Positions 24,562-33,277 of a DNA stretch of 64,000 nt are shown piece by piece (position 1 is the stretch's first letter; every line of letters starts with the position of its first letter). Made by a program: the position numbers and the translations under genes. This DNA is from Burkholderiaceae bacterium (GTDB lineage Bacteria; Pseudomonadota; Gammaproteobacteria; Burkholderiales; Burkholderiaceae_E), in the NCBI GenBank assembly GCA_016710525.1, contig JADJVQ010000012.1, forward strand, positions 1 through 64,000. The letters run 5' to 3'. The notes under the pieces were generated by a model that was not told the DNA's origin, did no database searches, and saw only the letters and a list, made by a program, of their open reading frames with translations.

Positions 24562-25461
24562 ATGAACACCGCCGCTGCCCGTTCCGCTTCCCGAGGTGCC
24601 AGCCGCCTGATGCGCGATGTCCTGAGCCTGTTCAAGCTGCGCATCGGCTTCATGATCATGATCACCGCGCTGGTCGGCATGGCGGTGACGCCGGGACCCT
24701 GGCCGGGTGTGGGTCCGATGATCGTGCTGGCGCTGTCGGTGATCGTTTCCTCGGCCGCGGCCGGGGCGTTCAACCAGTACGTCGATGTCGAAAGCGACCG
24801 GCTGATGGCCCGCACCCGCGGGCGGGCCTTCGTCACCGGCGCGGTGCGGCGCTCGCCGGCCTGGCTGGTGGTGATGGCGCTGATGCTGACCGGCGCCTGC
24901 TGGGCGGCGTGGTCAGTGCTCAACCCGATGGTCGCCCTGCACACCTTCCTGGGGGCGTTCGTCTATGGCGTGGTGTACACGCTATGGCTCAAGCGTCGCA
25001 GCTGGCTGAATATCGTGGTTGGCGGACTGGCCGGCAGCTTCGCGGTGCTGGCCGGGGCCGCGGCGGTCGACCCAGCCCTGGGTCCGCTGCCGTTGCTGCT
25101 CTCGCTGGTGCTGTTCCTGTGGACCCCGCCGCATTTCTGGAGTCTGGCGATCGCCCGGCAGGCCGACTACGCGGCCGCCGGCGTGCCGATGCTGCCGGTG
25201 GTGGTCGGCCCGCAGCGCGCAGCGCAGGCGGTGCTGGTCAGCACGGTGGCGCTGGTCGTGGCCTCATTGCTGCCGGGCTTCTTCGGGGCCGGGCCGGTTT
25301 ACCTGGCAGGCGCCGCAGCCGGCGGCGTCTACTTCATCGTCAAGTCCTGGGGGCTGTGGCTGGAGCCATGCCGCAAGACGGCGATGGGCGCGTTCTCGGC
25401 TTCGCTGGTGCAGCTCAGTCTGGTGCTGGTGGCGGCGACGATCGACGGCCTGATGCGATGA
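24562..25461 (+). CDS. ctaB: Protoheme IX farnesyltransferase (heme O synthase)
   Basis: A 299-residue, multi-helix UbiA-superfamily prenyltransferase. The two Mg-diphosphate motifs are clear: NQYVDVESDRLMARTRGR and, after helix V, YTLWLKRRSWLNIVVGGLAG; the heme-binding segment LFLWTPPHFWSLAIARQADY is typical of CtaB/CyoE. It adds a farnesyl group to heme B, giving heme O, which CtaA turns into heme A. It sits 7 bases after subunit I and its stop overlaps the ATG of the SCO gene (ATGA). Its presence inside this operon, with ctaA genes under the same type of box, suggests that subunit I uses heme O or A at a high-spin site. Confidence 0.92.
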   Translation: MNTAAARSASRGASRLMRDVLSLFKLRIGFMIMITALVGMAVTPGPWPGVGPMIVLALSVIVSSAAAGAFNQYVDVESDRLMARTRGRAFVTGAVRRSPAWLVVMALMLTGACWAAWSVLNPMVALHTFLGAFVYGVVYTLWLKRRSWLNIVVGGLAGSFAVLAGAAAVDPALGPLPLLLSLVLFLWTPPHFWSLAIARQADYAAAGVPMLPVVVGPQRAAQAVLVSTVALVVASLLPGFFGAGPVYLAGAAAGGVYFIVKSWGLWLEPCRKTAMGAFSASLVQLSLVLVAATIDGLMR

Positions 25462-26435
25462 AACGCAGGCTGGCCCTGGCTTTCGGCGGGGCTCTCTCAT
25501 CGGCGATGTTCGCGGCCTTCTTAGGGATCCTCTTAGGGGTCTTCTCATCGGTGCTCGTGTCGGCGCTATTCCCGGCCGCGGCATTGGCCGCCGCACCCGA
25601 GGCCGGCGCGCCCTCCGCCGCGCCCGCGGCGCTCGATGCGCCCGGCGCGGTGCGCGACAGCCAGGCCGCAATCGGCCGCCAGATCGGCGATCACCGCCTG
25701 CTCGACCGCCAGGGGCGCGAGGTGCGGCTGGCGGACTACCTGGGCAAGCCGCTGCTGGTGAGCTTCATCTACACCGGCTGCTTCCAGGTCTGCCCGACGA
25801 CGACCCAGTCGCTGGCCCAGGCGGTCGAGCAGCTGGCGCAGGACTTCGGTGCCGACAAGTTCAATGTGCTGAGCATCGGCTTCAATCAGCCCTTCGATTC
25901 GCCGGCCGCGATGCGCGCCTTCGCCGCGCAGATGCGCATCGGTGCGCGCAACTGGGAGTTCCTCAGCCCACCGGCGGCGACGCTCGATGCGCTGACCCGC
26001 GATTTCGGCTTTCGCTACGTGGCCACGCCGGCCGGCTTCGACCACGTGCTGATGGTGTCGGTGCTCGACCCGCGCGGGCGCGTCTATGCCCAGGTCTATG
26101 GCGACCAGCTCTCGCGCGACAAATTGGGCGAGCCGGTGCGCCTGCTGTTGCGCGACGCGCCGATGCCCGCCGGCCTGCCGATGGCGGCCCTGATCGAGCG
26201 CGTGCGCATCCTGTGCACCGTGTACGACCCCGAGACCGGCACGTACCGCTACAACTACGGCCTGATCCTCGAAATCGCCGGCGGGGTGACCTTCGCGCTG
26301 GCGATGATCTGGTTCTATGGCAACGAATGGCGCAACCAGCGCCGGCTGCGCCGCGGCCATGCGCGGCGCGGCGATCCGCGTCTCGCTGAACGGTCCGTCG
26401 AACCGCCCCTGGTCGAGCGTTCGGCCGACGCGTGA
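25458..26435 (+). CDS. SCO1/SenC/PrrC family copper chaperone
   Basis: A 325-residue periplasmic protein. After an N-terminal membrane anchor (residues about 5-37) comes the thioredoxin-like SCO domain with the copper motif TGCFQVCPTTT (CxxxC) and the distal histidine in AGFDHVLMVS. A C-terminal transmembrane helix (LILEIAGGVTFALAMIWFYG) and a basic tail extend it beyond typical SCO proteins of about 200 residues. It would load copper into the CuA site of the subunit II encoded two genes upstream. Start and stop overlap its neighbours (ATGA with ctaB, GTGATG with the next gene). The order subunit II, subunit I, SenC recalls the norSY-senC cluster of nitrifiers. Confidence 0.9.
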   Translation: MKRRLALAFGGALSSAMFAAFLGILLGVFSSVLVSALFPAAALAAAPEAGAPSAAPAALDAPGAVRDSQAAIGRQIGDHRLLDRQGREVRLADYLGKPLLVSFIYTGCFQVCPTTTQSLAQAVEQLAQDFGADKFNVLSIGFNQPFDSPAAMRAFAAQMRIGARNWEFLSPPAATLDALTRDFGFRYVATPAGFDHVLMVSVLDPRGRVYAQVYGDQLSRDKLGEPVRLLLRDAPMPAGLPMAALIERVRILCTVYDPETGTYRYNYGLILEIAGGVTFALAMIWFYGNEWRNQRRLRRGHARRGDPRLAERSVEPPLVERSADA

Positions 26436-28003
26436 TGGACGTGTTGCAGTCCCTGCACAGTCTGCGCCTGAAGGCAATGGCGATCTATCGCCGCCTCGAG
26501 CAGGTGTTCGACCGGGTCTTCGGTGCGTCGCTGAATCCGCTGCGCCATCTGGGCTCGCTGGGCTTCCTGCTGTTCTGGGTGCTGGCGGTCAGCGGCATCT
26601 ACGTCTACGCCCTTTTCGACACCTCGGTTCAGGGCGCCTACCGGTCGATCGATCAGCTCTCGCGGGGGCCGTGGTACGAGGGTGGCCTGCTGCGCAGCGT
26701 ACATCGCTACGCCGCCGACGGTTTCGTCCTGGTGATGCTGGCGCACCTGCTGCGCGAAGGCCTGGCCGGGCGTTACCAGGGCTTTCGTCGGGTGCCCTGG
26801 CTCACCGGCGTTCCGTTGGTGCTGCTGGCATTCACCAGCGCCATCGGCGGCTTCTGGCTGTGCTGGGACCAGCTTGGCCAGTTCTCGGCGCTGGCCACCG
26901 CCGAGTGGCTGGACCGGCTGCCGCTGTTCGCCTCGCCTCTGACCCGCAACTTTCTGACCGCCGCCTCGGTCAGCGACCGGCTGTTCTCGCTGCTGGTGTT
27001 CGTGCACATCGGCGTGCCACTGCTGCTGATCTTCGGCTTGTGGTTTCATATCCAGCGGATCGCGCGGGCGGCAGTGTTCCCGCCTCGGCCGCTGGCCGCC
27101 GCTACGGTGCTGACGCTGTGCGTGTTGGCGTTGCTGGCGCCAGTGCGCAGCCATGCGCCTGCTGACCTGTCGATTGTGCCGGCACAGTTGCAGATCGACT
27201 GGCTGCTGCTGTTCGTGCACCCGCTGACCTATGCCACCTCGGGTGAGGCCGTCTGGGTGCTGCTGGGCGCGTCGCTGCTGGTCCTGCTTGGGCTGCCCTT
27301 CCTGCCGCAACCGGCGCCACTGCCGGTGGCGGTGGTCGACCCCCAAAACTGCAACGGCTGCCGACGCTGCTTCGACGACTGTCCGTATCAGGCGGTGACG
27401 ATGGTCGAGCATCCGATGCGCGCCGGCCGCCAGCTCGCGCAGGTGAACGCCGATCTGTGCGCGAGCTGCGGCATCTGCGCCGGCGCGTGCCCGTCGGCGA
27501 CTCCGTTTCGCGGCGCCGCCGCCCTTGTGAGCGGCATCGACATGCCGACGCTGACCGTGGACGCGCTGCGCCGCCAGTTGCGCGATGGACTGGCGGGATT
27601 GACAGGAAGCGCGCCGAAGATCGTCGCCTTCGGCTGTCGCCAGGGTGCCGACGTGCATCGCCTGGCCGCGACCGATGTGCTCAGCCTGAACCTGCTGTGC
27701 ACCGGCCAGCTGCCGCCCTCTTTCATCGAGTACGCGCTGCGCGATGGCGCCGACGGTGTGCTGATCGGTGCCTGCGCGCCCGGGGGCTGCGAGTTCCGGC
27801 TCGGTTCGCGCTGGACCGCCGAGCGCATAGCCGGGACCCGTGAACCGCACCTGCGCGACAGCGTGCCGCGCGAGCGCGTGGCACTGGCCTGGGCTGACTC
27901 GGGTGAAGACGCCGCGCTGGCCGACGCACTCGCCGCGCTGCGCCGGAGCCTGCCGGTCCGCCCGGCGCCCACTGCCGACGACCGGACCCCAGTCCATGGC
28001 TGA
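26435..28003 (+). CDS. Cytochrome b - 2[4Fe-4S] ferredoxin - MvhD-like fusion protein
   Basis: A 522-residue three-part fusion. Part 1 (about 1-290) is a bc1-type cytochrome b N-half with both heme pairs 14 residues apart: HRYAADGFVLVMLAH (His91/105) and HIGVPLLLIFGLWFH (His192/206). Part 2 (about 300-360) is a two-cluster ferredoxin: CNGCRRCFDDCP and CASCGICAGACP. Part 3 (about 395-505) matches the MvhD/FrhD iron-sulfur family with Cys in AFGCRQGADVHRL, LLCTGQLPPSFIE and GACAPGGCEFRLG. MvhD-type subunits pass electrons to heterodisulfide reductase-like partners; here the fusion could join the quinone pool to a ferredoxin-level donor or acceptor. ATG 26435 overlaps the SCO stop; a GTG at 26432 is the alternative. 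Numbering counts from that GTG. Confidence 0.85.
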   Translation: MDVLQSLHSLRLKAMAIYRRLEQVFDRVFGASLNPLRHLGSLGFLLFWVLAVSGIYVYALFDTSVQGAYRSIDQLSRGPWYEGGLLRSVHRYAADGFVLVMLAHLLREGLAGRYQGFRRVPWLTGVPLVLLAFTSAIGGFWLCWDQLGQFSALATAEWLDRLPLFASPLTRNFLTAASVSDRLFSLLVFVHIGVPLLLIFGLWFHIQRIARAAVFPPRPLAAATVLTLCVLALLAPVRSHAPADLSIVPAQLQIDWLLLFVHPLTYATSGEAVWVLLGASLLVLLGLPFLPQPAPLPVAVVDPQNCNGCRRCFDDCPYQAVTMVEHPMRAGRQLAQVNADLCASCGICAGACPSATPFRGAAALVSGIDMPTLTVDALRRQLRDGLAGLTGSAPKIVAFGCRQGADVHRLAATDVLSLNLLCTGQLPPSFIEYALRDGADGVLIGACAPGGCEFRLGSRWTAERIAGTREPHLRDSVPRERVALAWADSGEDAALADALAALRRSLPVRPAPTADDRTPVHG

Positions 28004-28514
28004 ACGCCTCGCTTCCACTCCCGCCGCCTGGTTCGGCCAGGTGCTGCTTTACGCCTTGTTCGCACTGATCATCGGTGTGTTCTCGCAGTGGCCGCCGTAC
28101 CGTCATCTGGACCCCGGGAAGGCGCTGATCAAGGTCAGCTTCAATCACCAGGGAAAGCCGGTGTCGGCCTGCCGGCCGGCGACCGAGCAGGAACTGGCCA
28201 AGCTGCCGCCGAACATGCGCGCGCCGCTGATCTGCCCGCGCGAACGCTCGCCGATTACCGTCGAGATGGACCTCGACGGCACCGCCGCGCTGCGTCATGT
28301 GGCGATGCCCTCGGGCTTGTCGCGCGACGGGGCGTCGGCCTTCTACCAGCGCCTGCCGGTGGCGGCGGGCACGCATCGCCTGGCGATACGGATCAAGCAC
28401 GATGCACAAAGCCCCGGCTTCGACTTCGAGCGCCAGGCCACCGTCACCTTGCGCGCAGCGCAGGTGCTGGTGATCGATTTCGACCCGGGCAAAGGCGGGA
28501 TCACACTGCAATGA
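27996..28514 (+). CDS. FixH-like membrane-anchored periplasmic protein
   Basis: A 172-residue protein with an N-terminal membrane anchor (FGQVLLYALFALIIGVFSQW) and a periplasmic beta-rich domain (ALIKVSFNHQGKPVSACRPA, GTHRLAIRIKHDAQSPGFDF, VLVIDFDPGKGGITL). Topology and position next to heme-copper genes resemble FixH/CcoH-type assembly factors, but sequence similarity is weak and the anchored domain contains a Cys pair (SACRP, LICPRE) that might bind metal. It overlaps both neighbours (8 bases upstream, ATGA downstream) and so is translated with them. Function is inferred only. Confidence 0.6.
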   Translation: MAERLASTPAAWFGQVLLYALFALIIGVFSQWPPYRHLDPGKALIKVSFNHQGKPVSACRPATEQELAKLPPNMRAPLICPRERSPITVEMDLDGTAALRHVAMPSGLSRDGASAFYQRLPVAAGTHRLAIRIKHDAQSPGFDFERQATVTLRAAQVLVIDFDPGKGGITLQ

Positions 28515-29937
28515 ACACACTCGCACACACCTGGCCTGCGCATTCCGCTGCGCCATCCCAAGCCGCGCCGCAGGACGGCGTGCAATACACCCTGACGCTG
28601 CCCATCGGGGCACAGCGCACCCTGGCTCGCGGCTGGCTGTGGCTGGCGATGGCGGCGCTGATCGGCTCCGGGCTCTTTTCGCTGCTGCTGGTGCTCTCGC
28701 GCACGCCCGGGGTCAATCGATGGCTGCCGGGTGTCGACTTCTTTCGGGTGGCGCTGGTGGTGCACGTCGACCTGTCGGTGCTGGTCTGGTTCGTCGCGCT
28801 GGCGGGCATGCTATGGAGCCTGAACGGATCGGCGCGGGCGCTGGCCTGGGGCTGGGCGGCGCTGGGCCTGTGTGCCGCCGGGGCCGTGCTGATGGCGCTG
28901 GCCGCTTTCGTGGGCACGGGCGAACCGATTATGGCTAACTACATCCCGATGCTCGTGCGGCCGCTGTTCCATGCCGGGCTGGTGGTGTTCGCGGTGGGAT
29001 CCGGTGTGCTGGTGCTGCGCAGCCTTTCGAGCGCGCCGCGGCTGGGCACACATTTCGGCGGCGAGGGCGCGTTGCGCTTCGGCCTGAATGCCGCGGCAGT
29101 CTCGGCGGCAGTCGCGCTGATGGCCTTCGCGTGGTCGTTCGCAACGGTGCCCAGCACGCTGTCCGGCAAGATCTACTACGAGATCCTTTACTGGGGCGGC
29201 GGGCACGCGCTGCAGTTCACCTGGACCCTGCTGATGTTGGCCGCCTGGCTGTGGCTGGCCAGCGCCTGCGGCGCGACGGTGCGGCTCAGTCCTCGCGTCA
29301 CGCTGCTGATGTTCGCGCTGGCGCTGGTGAGCGTGTTCGTGACGCCCTACGCCTATCTGGCCTATCCGGTGGCCTCGGTCGAGCACCGCAACCTGCTGAC
29401 CTGGGCGATGCGCCTGGGCGGCGGCGTGGCCATCGTGCCGATTGCGCTGGCCGTGGTGCTGGCGCTGCTCGCACCGGCGCGCCGCGCCACCGACGACACC
29501 CGGGTGCTGCGTGCGGCGCTGGTCTGGTCGATCGTGCTGTTCGCCTCGGGCGGTGTGATCGGGGTGTTCATCAACGGCTCCAACGTGCGCATTCCCGCCC
29601 ACTATCACGGCTGCATCGTCGGCGTCACGCTGGCGCTGATGGGCCTGGCCTATCACCTGATGCCCCGACTGGGTTATGCCGCACCGCGCGGGCGCCTGGC
29701 GCGCTGGCAGCCGGGCCTGTATGGCGCCGGGCAGATGATGCACATCGTCGGCCTGGTCTGGTCGGGCGGTTACGGCGTGCAGCGCAAAGTCGCCGGCGCC
29801 GATCAGGTGCTGCGCAGTGCTGGAGAGGTTGCCGGCATGGGTCTGATGGGCGCAGGCGGCCTGGTGGCGATCATCGGCGGACTGCTGTTCGTGGTGGTGA
29901 TGATCCGCGCGGCGCGGCGAACGAGGCGCGCGCGTGA
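28511..29937 (+). CDS. Second heme-copper oxidase-like subunit I, probably not an oxygen reductase
   Basis: About 475 residues with eleven or twelve helices. Histidines for a low-spin heme and a metal site are visible: His85 (ALVVHVDLSVLVW), His232 in WGGGHALQFTW, a single His292 (SVEHRN) where oxidases have HH, and IPAHYHGCIVGV (His364/366). The helix VI motif is HALQF, so Phe replaces the catalytic tyrosine. It is thus a cbb3/NorB-type relative with a rebuilt or incomplete site, and may be a second NOR or a quinol/heme-handling partner. No in-frame stop exists at the natural end; the frame runs on to 30460 inside the next gene. A TGA at 29935-29937 overlapping the next GTG is reached if one base is missing in the GCGCGC run, and I place the end there. 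Confidence 0.7.
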
Positions 29938-31834
29938 TCGCTCGGCTGCAGGCGCTGCTGCGCTGGTGCTTCATGCGGGTCGAGAGCGTGTTCAATGCGG
30001 CGTTCGGCGACCGGCTCAATCCGCTCTATCACTTGGGCGCGATCACCTTCACCTGCTTCTGGCTGGTCGCCGGCAGCGGCCTCTACCTGTATGCGTTCTT
30101 CGAGACCGGCGTGGCCGGCGCCTACGATTCGGTCGAGGCGCTGACGCACAACCAGTGGTTCGCCGGCGGCATCCTGCGCAGCATCCATCGTTATGCATCG
30201 GACGCGATGGTGCTGACCCTGCTGCTGCACATGGTGCGGCACTTCGCATTCGACCGCATGCGTGGCTTCCGGTGGTTCTCGTGGGTCAGCGGCGTGGCCC
30301 TGATCTGGGGCGTGTACGTGTCCGGCATCATCGGCTACATGCTGCCCTGGGACCGGCTGGCGCAGTACGTGATCGTCGCGGCCTTCGAATGGCTGGACTG
30401 GCTGCCCGGCTTCGGGGGCACCCTGATCCGCAACTTCATCTACCCCAGCAGCGTCAATGACCGCTTCTTCTCGCTGCTCGCGTTCATGCATATCGGCATT
30501 CCACTGGTCGTGCTGCTGCTGATGTGGATTCATGTGCAGCGGGTGCCCAAGGCGAAGACCAGTCCGCCGCGCCCGGTCATGGCGAGTGTGATCGGATCGC
30601 TGCTGGTGCTGTCGCTGGTCTCGCCGGTGGTGAGCCAGGGCGGGGCGGCCGATCTGGGCACTTCGCCTACGGACCTGCAGCTCGACTGGTTCTACCTGAT
30701 CGTCTTCCCGCTGCTGTACTTGTGGCCGCTGGCCAGGGTCTGGGCGCTGCTGATGGTGGCCTCCGCGCTGCTCACGCTGGTGCCTTGGCTGCCGCCGCGC
30801 CTTCGGCGCGTGCGCGCGGCAGCGTTCCGGGTGTCGCTGCACGATGCGCCCGGCCAGGTGCTGGTGCGCCCGGGCGAGACGATCCTCGAGGCCGGACTGC
30901 GCGAGGGGCTGGCCATGCCCTACGAGTGCCGCAACGGCGGCTGCGGCGTGTGCGTGTGCACCGTTATGCATGGCTCGGTCGACCCGGGCGAATTCCAGGT
31001 GGCCGCGCTGCCCCAGGCCGCACGCGAACAGGGCAAGGTGCTGATGTGCTGCGCCCGACCGTTGTCCGACCTGGAGATCGATTTTGATTGGCCCGAGGGC
31101 GCGGCCCGTCCGGTCATCGGCCAGTACACAGGCCGGGTCGATTCGATCGAGCGCCTGGGGCCGGAGGTGATCCGGCTGATGGTGTCGCTGCCGGCGGGCC
31201 AGCGGATCGCGTTCGCCGCCGGCCAGTACATCAACATCATCCTGTCCGACGGGCAGCGGCGCGCCTATTCGTTCGCCAACGCGCCGCACGATAACGCCCG
31301 CATCGAACTGCACGTGCGGCGCATTCCGGGCGGCCGCTTCACCGGTCATGTGTTCGAGGCAATGCAGGTCGGCGACGAACTGAACTTCGAAGGGCCGCTG
31401 GGCAGCTTCACCCACCAGGAAGGCGAGCGGCCGATTTTGTTCGTGGCCGGGGCGACCGGTTTTGCGCCGGTCAAGAGCATCGTCGAGGACTGTCTGTGGC
31501 GCGGCATCCGCCGCCCGATGAGCATCTACTGGGGCGTGCGTCAGCGCGAAGACCTGTACCTGGCGCAGCTGGCCGAAGACTGGCAGCGCCGCCATGACAA
31601 CGTGCGTTTCGTGCCTGTGATCTCGGAGGGCCGCGACGATGATGGCTGGACCGGCCGGCGCGGGATGGTCCACGAGGCGATGCTCGCCGATCACCCGGAC
31701 ATGACCGGCTTCGAGGTGTACCTCTGCGGGTCGGTGAAGATGGTCGAGGCCGCGGTGCCCGCCTTCATCGGCCACGGTCTGGGTCCCGACAGTTGCTTCA
31801 CCGACGCCTTCGTGCCGGCGCTGGGGCGCGCTAG
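29934..31834 (+). CDS. Cytochrome b - [2Fe-2S] ferredoxin - NAD(P)H oxidoreductase fusion protein
   Basis: About 633 residues. Residues 1-300 are a bc1-type cytochrome b half with two heme His pairs (HRYASDAMVLTLLLH, HIGIPLVVLLLMWIH). About 305-385 is a plant-type ferredoxin, CRNGGCGVC plus a distal Cys in LMCCARP. About 390-633 is a ferredoxin-NADP reductase module: FAD motif RAYSFANAP, NAD(P)-binding ATGFAPVKS and CGSVKMVEAA. Ending matches reductases of the phenol hydroxylase type (CFTDAF). It would move electrons between NAD(P)H and quinone or heme, so it may feed the heme-copper enzyme. GTG start overlaps the previous gene. The frame has no stop at this point and runs to 33080, antisense to the Bug gene; one missing base in a GGGG run gives TAG 31832-31834, used here. 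Confidence 0.78.
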
Positions 31835-31895
31835 CTGCCTGCGCCAGGCCGCGCGAGGCGGGGTCCAGCGCGGACCAGGGCGCAGCCGCCGTCGC

Positions 31896-32957
31896 TCAGG
31901 ACTCCGCGGTGAACCCGATCCGCTTGACCAGTGGGCCCCAGCGCTCGAACTCGGCGCGCTGCGAACGCGACATCTCTTCCGGCGTCGAGCCGCTGGCCTG
32001 CAGGCCGGCAATTGCCAGGCTGTCGATCACGGCCTTGTCCTTCAAGGCGGCATTGATGGCGACATTGGCTGCTGCGACCGTGGCCGCCGGCGTGCGGGCG
32101 GGCGCATAGAAACCGAACCACTCTTCGGTGGTGAGTTCCGGGAATCCCTGTTCGGCAAACGTGGCCACCTCTGGCGTGAACGGCGAACGGGCCGAGCCCG
32201 AGGTGGCGATCAGGCGCAGCTTGCCGGCGCGGTGGTTCGGGATGAAGTCGCCGCTGGGGGTGACCATCGCGGCGAGTTGTCCGCCCACCACGTCGGTCAC
32301 GCCCGGCACCGAGCCGCGGTACGGCACGTGCTTCATGTCGACGCCGTTGTTCATGCCCAGCAGCGCGCCGATGAAGTGCGGCGTGGAGCCTGCCGCCGGC
32401 GAGCCATAGCTGGCCTGATTGGGGTTGGCCTTGGCCCAGGCCAGGAACTCCTTGACCGTCTTGACACTGGCCGGCACCAGCGGACCGATCGCCAGTCCAT
32501 GGTGCATGATCGCGGCGATCGACACCGGCGTGAAGTCGCGCACCGGATCGTAGCTGAGCTTGCTGTAGATGTGCGGATAGATAGACGTGCACGAGAACGG
32601 CGTCAGCACGAGCGTGGAGCCGTCGGCCGGTGCGATCTTGGCGAGGTCCAGTGCGATTCTTCCGCCGGCGCCCGGCTTGTTCTCGACAACGCCGGCGGTG
32701 CGGGTGTAGGCCGAGCCGGCCAGCTTTTCGCCAACGCGGCGCGCGACGGTGTCGCCGGCGCTGCCCGGCGGGAAGCCGTACAGGATCTTGACCTGTTCGA
32801 TGCCCTGCGCGCGGGCACCGCCGGCACCCAGTCCGGCCAGCAGGGTGGCGCCGAGCGAGGCGCCCAAGAGCCGGCGGCGCGGCGCGGCGGTGAGGCGCGG
32901 ATCGGCCGACGCGGCGGGCCGGGCGAAGGCATCTTGCGTCATCGAGGTCTGGGTCAT
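31896..32957 (-). CDS. Bug/TctC family tripartite tricarboxylate transporter receptor
   Basis: A 353-residue receptor starting at ATG 32957 after GGAGAC. A long N-region with a twin-arginine-like patch (PRRRLLGASLGATLLAGLGA, cleavage near ARAQ) suggests Tat or Sec export. Family features are VKILYGFPPGSAGDTVAR, VVENKPGAGGRIALDLA, HVPYRGSVPGVTDVVGGQLA and the C-terminal SQRAEFERWGPLVKRIGF. It converges with the end of the cytochrome b-reductase fusion gene. No transporter membrane genes are adjacent. An AT-rich palindrome upstream (33064-33084) may be its operator. Confidence 0.88.
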   Translation of the reverse strand: MTQTSMTQDAFARPAASADPRLTAAPRRRLLGASLGATLLAGLGAGGARAQGIEQVKILYGFPPGSAGDTVARRVGEKLAGSAYTRTAGVVENKPGAGGRIALDLAKIAPADGSTLVLTPFSCTSIYPHIYSKLSYDPVRDFTPVSIAAIMHHGLAIGPLVPASVKTVKEFLAWAKANPNQASYGSPAAGSTPHFIGALLGMNNGVDMKHVPYRGSVPGVTDVVGGQLAAMVTPSGDFIPNHRAGKLRLIATSGSARSPFTPEVATFAEQGFPELTTEEWFGFYAPARTPAATVAAANVAINAALKDKAVIDSLAIAGLQASGSTPEEMSRSQRAEFERWGPLVKRIGFTAES

Positions 32958-33063
32958 GTTGTCTCCGTCCTGGAAGGTGATTTGCGGCACTGCGATGGCG
33001 CCGTCCGGGATACGACAGCCCCTCGCGCGCTGCCTGGGTCGGGGCGCTGGCGAAGGGAGCAGA

Positions 33064-33084
33064 ATGCTTATCGTATATAAGCAT
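33064..33084. promoter_or_regulatory. AT-rich palindrome, possible operator/promoter
   Basis: ATGCTTAT-CGTAT-ATAAGCAT: 8-base perfect arms with a 5-base spacer, strikingly AT-rich in this GC-rich DNA, about 110 bases upstream of the Bug gene start (32957). Its position in a divergent intergenic region suggests an operator for the Bug or OsmC gene; the binding protein is unknown. Confidence 0.45.
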
Positions 33085-33097
33085 CGAGTGCTGCGCC

Positions 33098-33136
33098 AGT
33101 GGTGCAGTGAAGTGGTGAAGCGAAGTGGTGAAGTGA
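33098..33136. repeat. 13-base tandem repeat, three copies
   Basis: AGTGGTGCAGTGA, AGTGGTGAAGCGA and AGTGGTGAAGTGA follow one another without gaps. The copies differ at two positions. The repeat is non-coding and located between the palindrome and the OsmC gene. Confidence 0.7.
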
Positions 33137-33277
33137 AGAGGGACCAAGGGGCGCGGCCAGGGACGTCCGACGGCGCACGGGCCGGTGCCACGGGAAGGGA
33201 CCGCGGGCCGCGGTTGGCGCCCGTCCTAGTTGGTGGGACCATCGGGGCAAATCGATCGGCAATCTCAGGAGGCTACG

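Larger units (their letters stand above)
32958..33277. other. Intergenic region between a Bug gene and an OsmC gene
   Basis: Divergent promoter region of 320 bases. It contains an AT-rich palindrome (33064-33084), a triple 13-base tandem repeat (33098-33136) and the ribosome site CAGGAGG of the OsmC gene at its right end. I see no open frame with coding character and no RNA gene. Confidence 0.6.

Noticed and set aside
22959..24944. A 661-codon minus-strand open frame opposite heme-copper subunit I
   Set aside because: His/Gln/Arg-rich shadow without any domain; the plus strand carries an unmistakable membrane protein.
31835..33080. C-terminal extension of the cytochrome b-reductase fusion
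   Set aside because: It is antisense to a complete Bug receptor gene and has no domain; more likely a lost stop codon from a one-base deletion.
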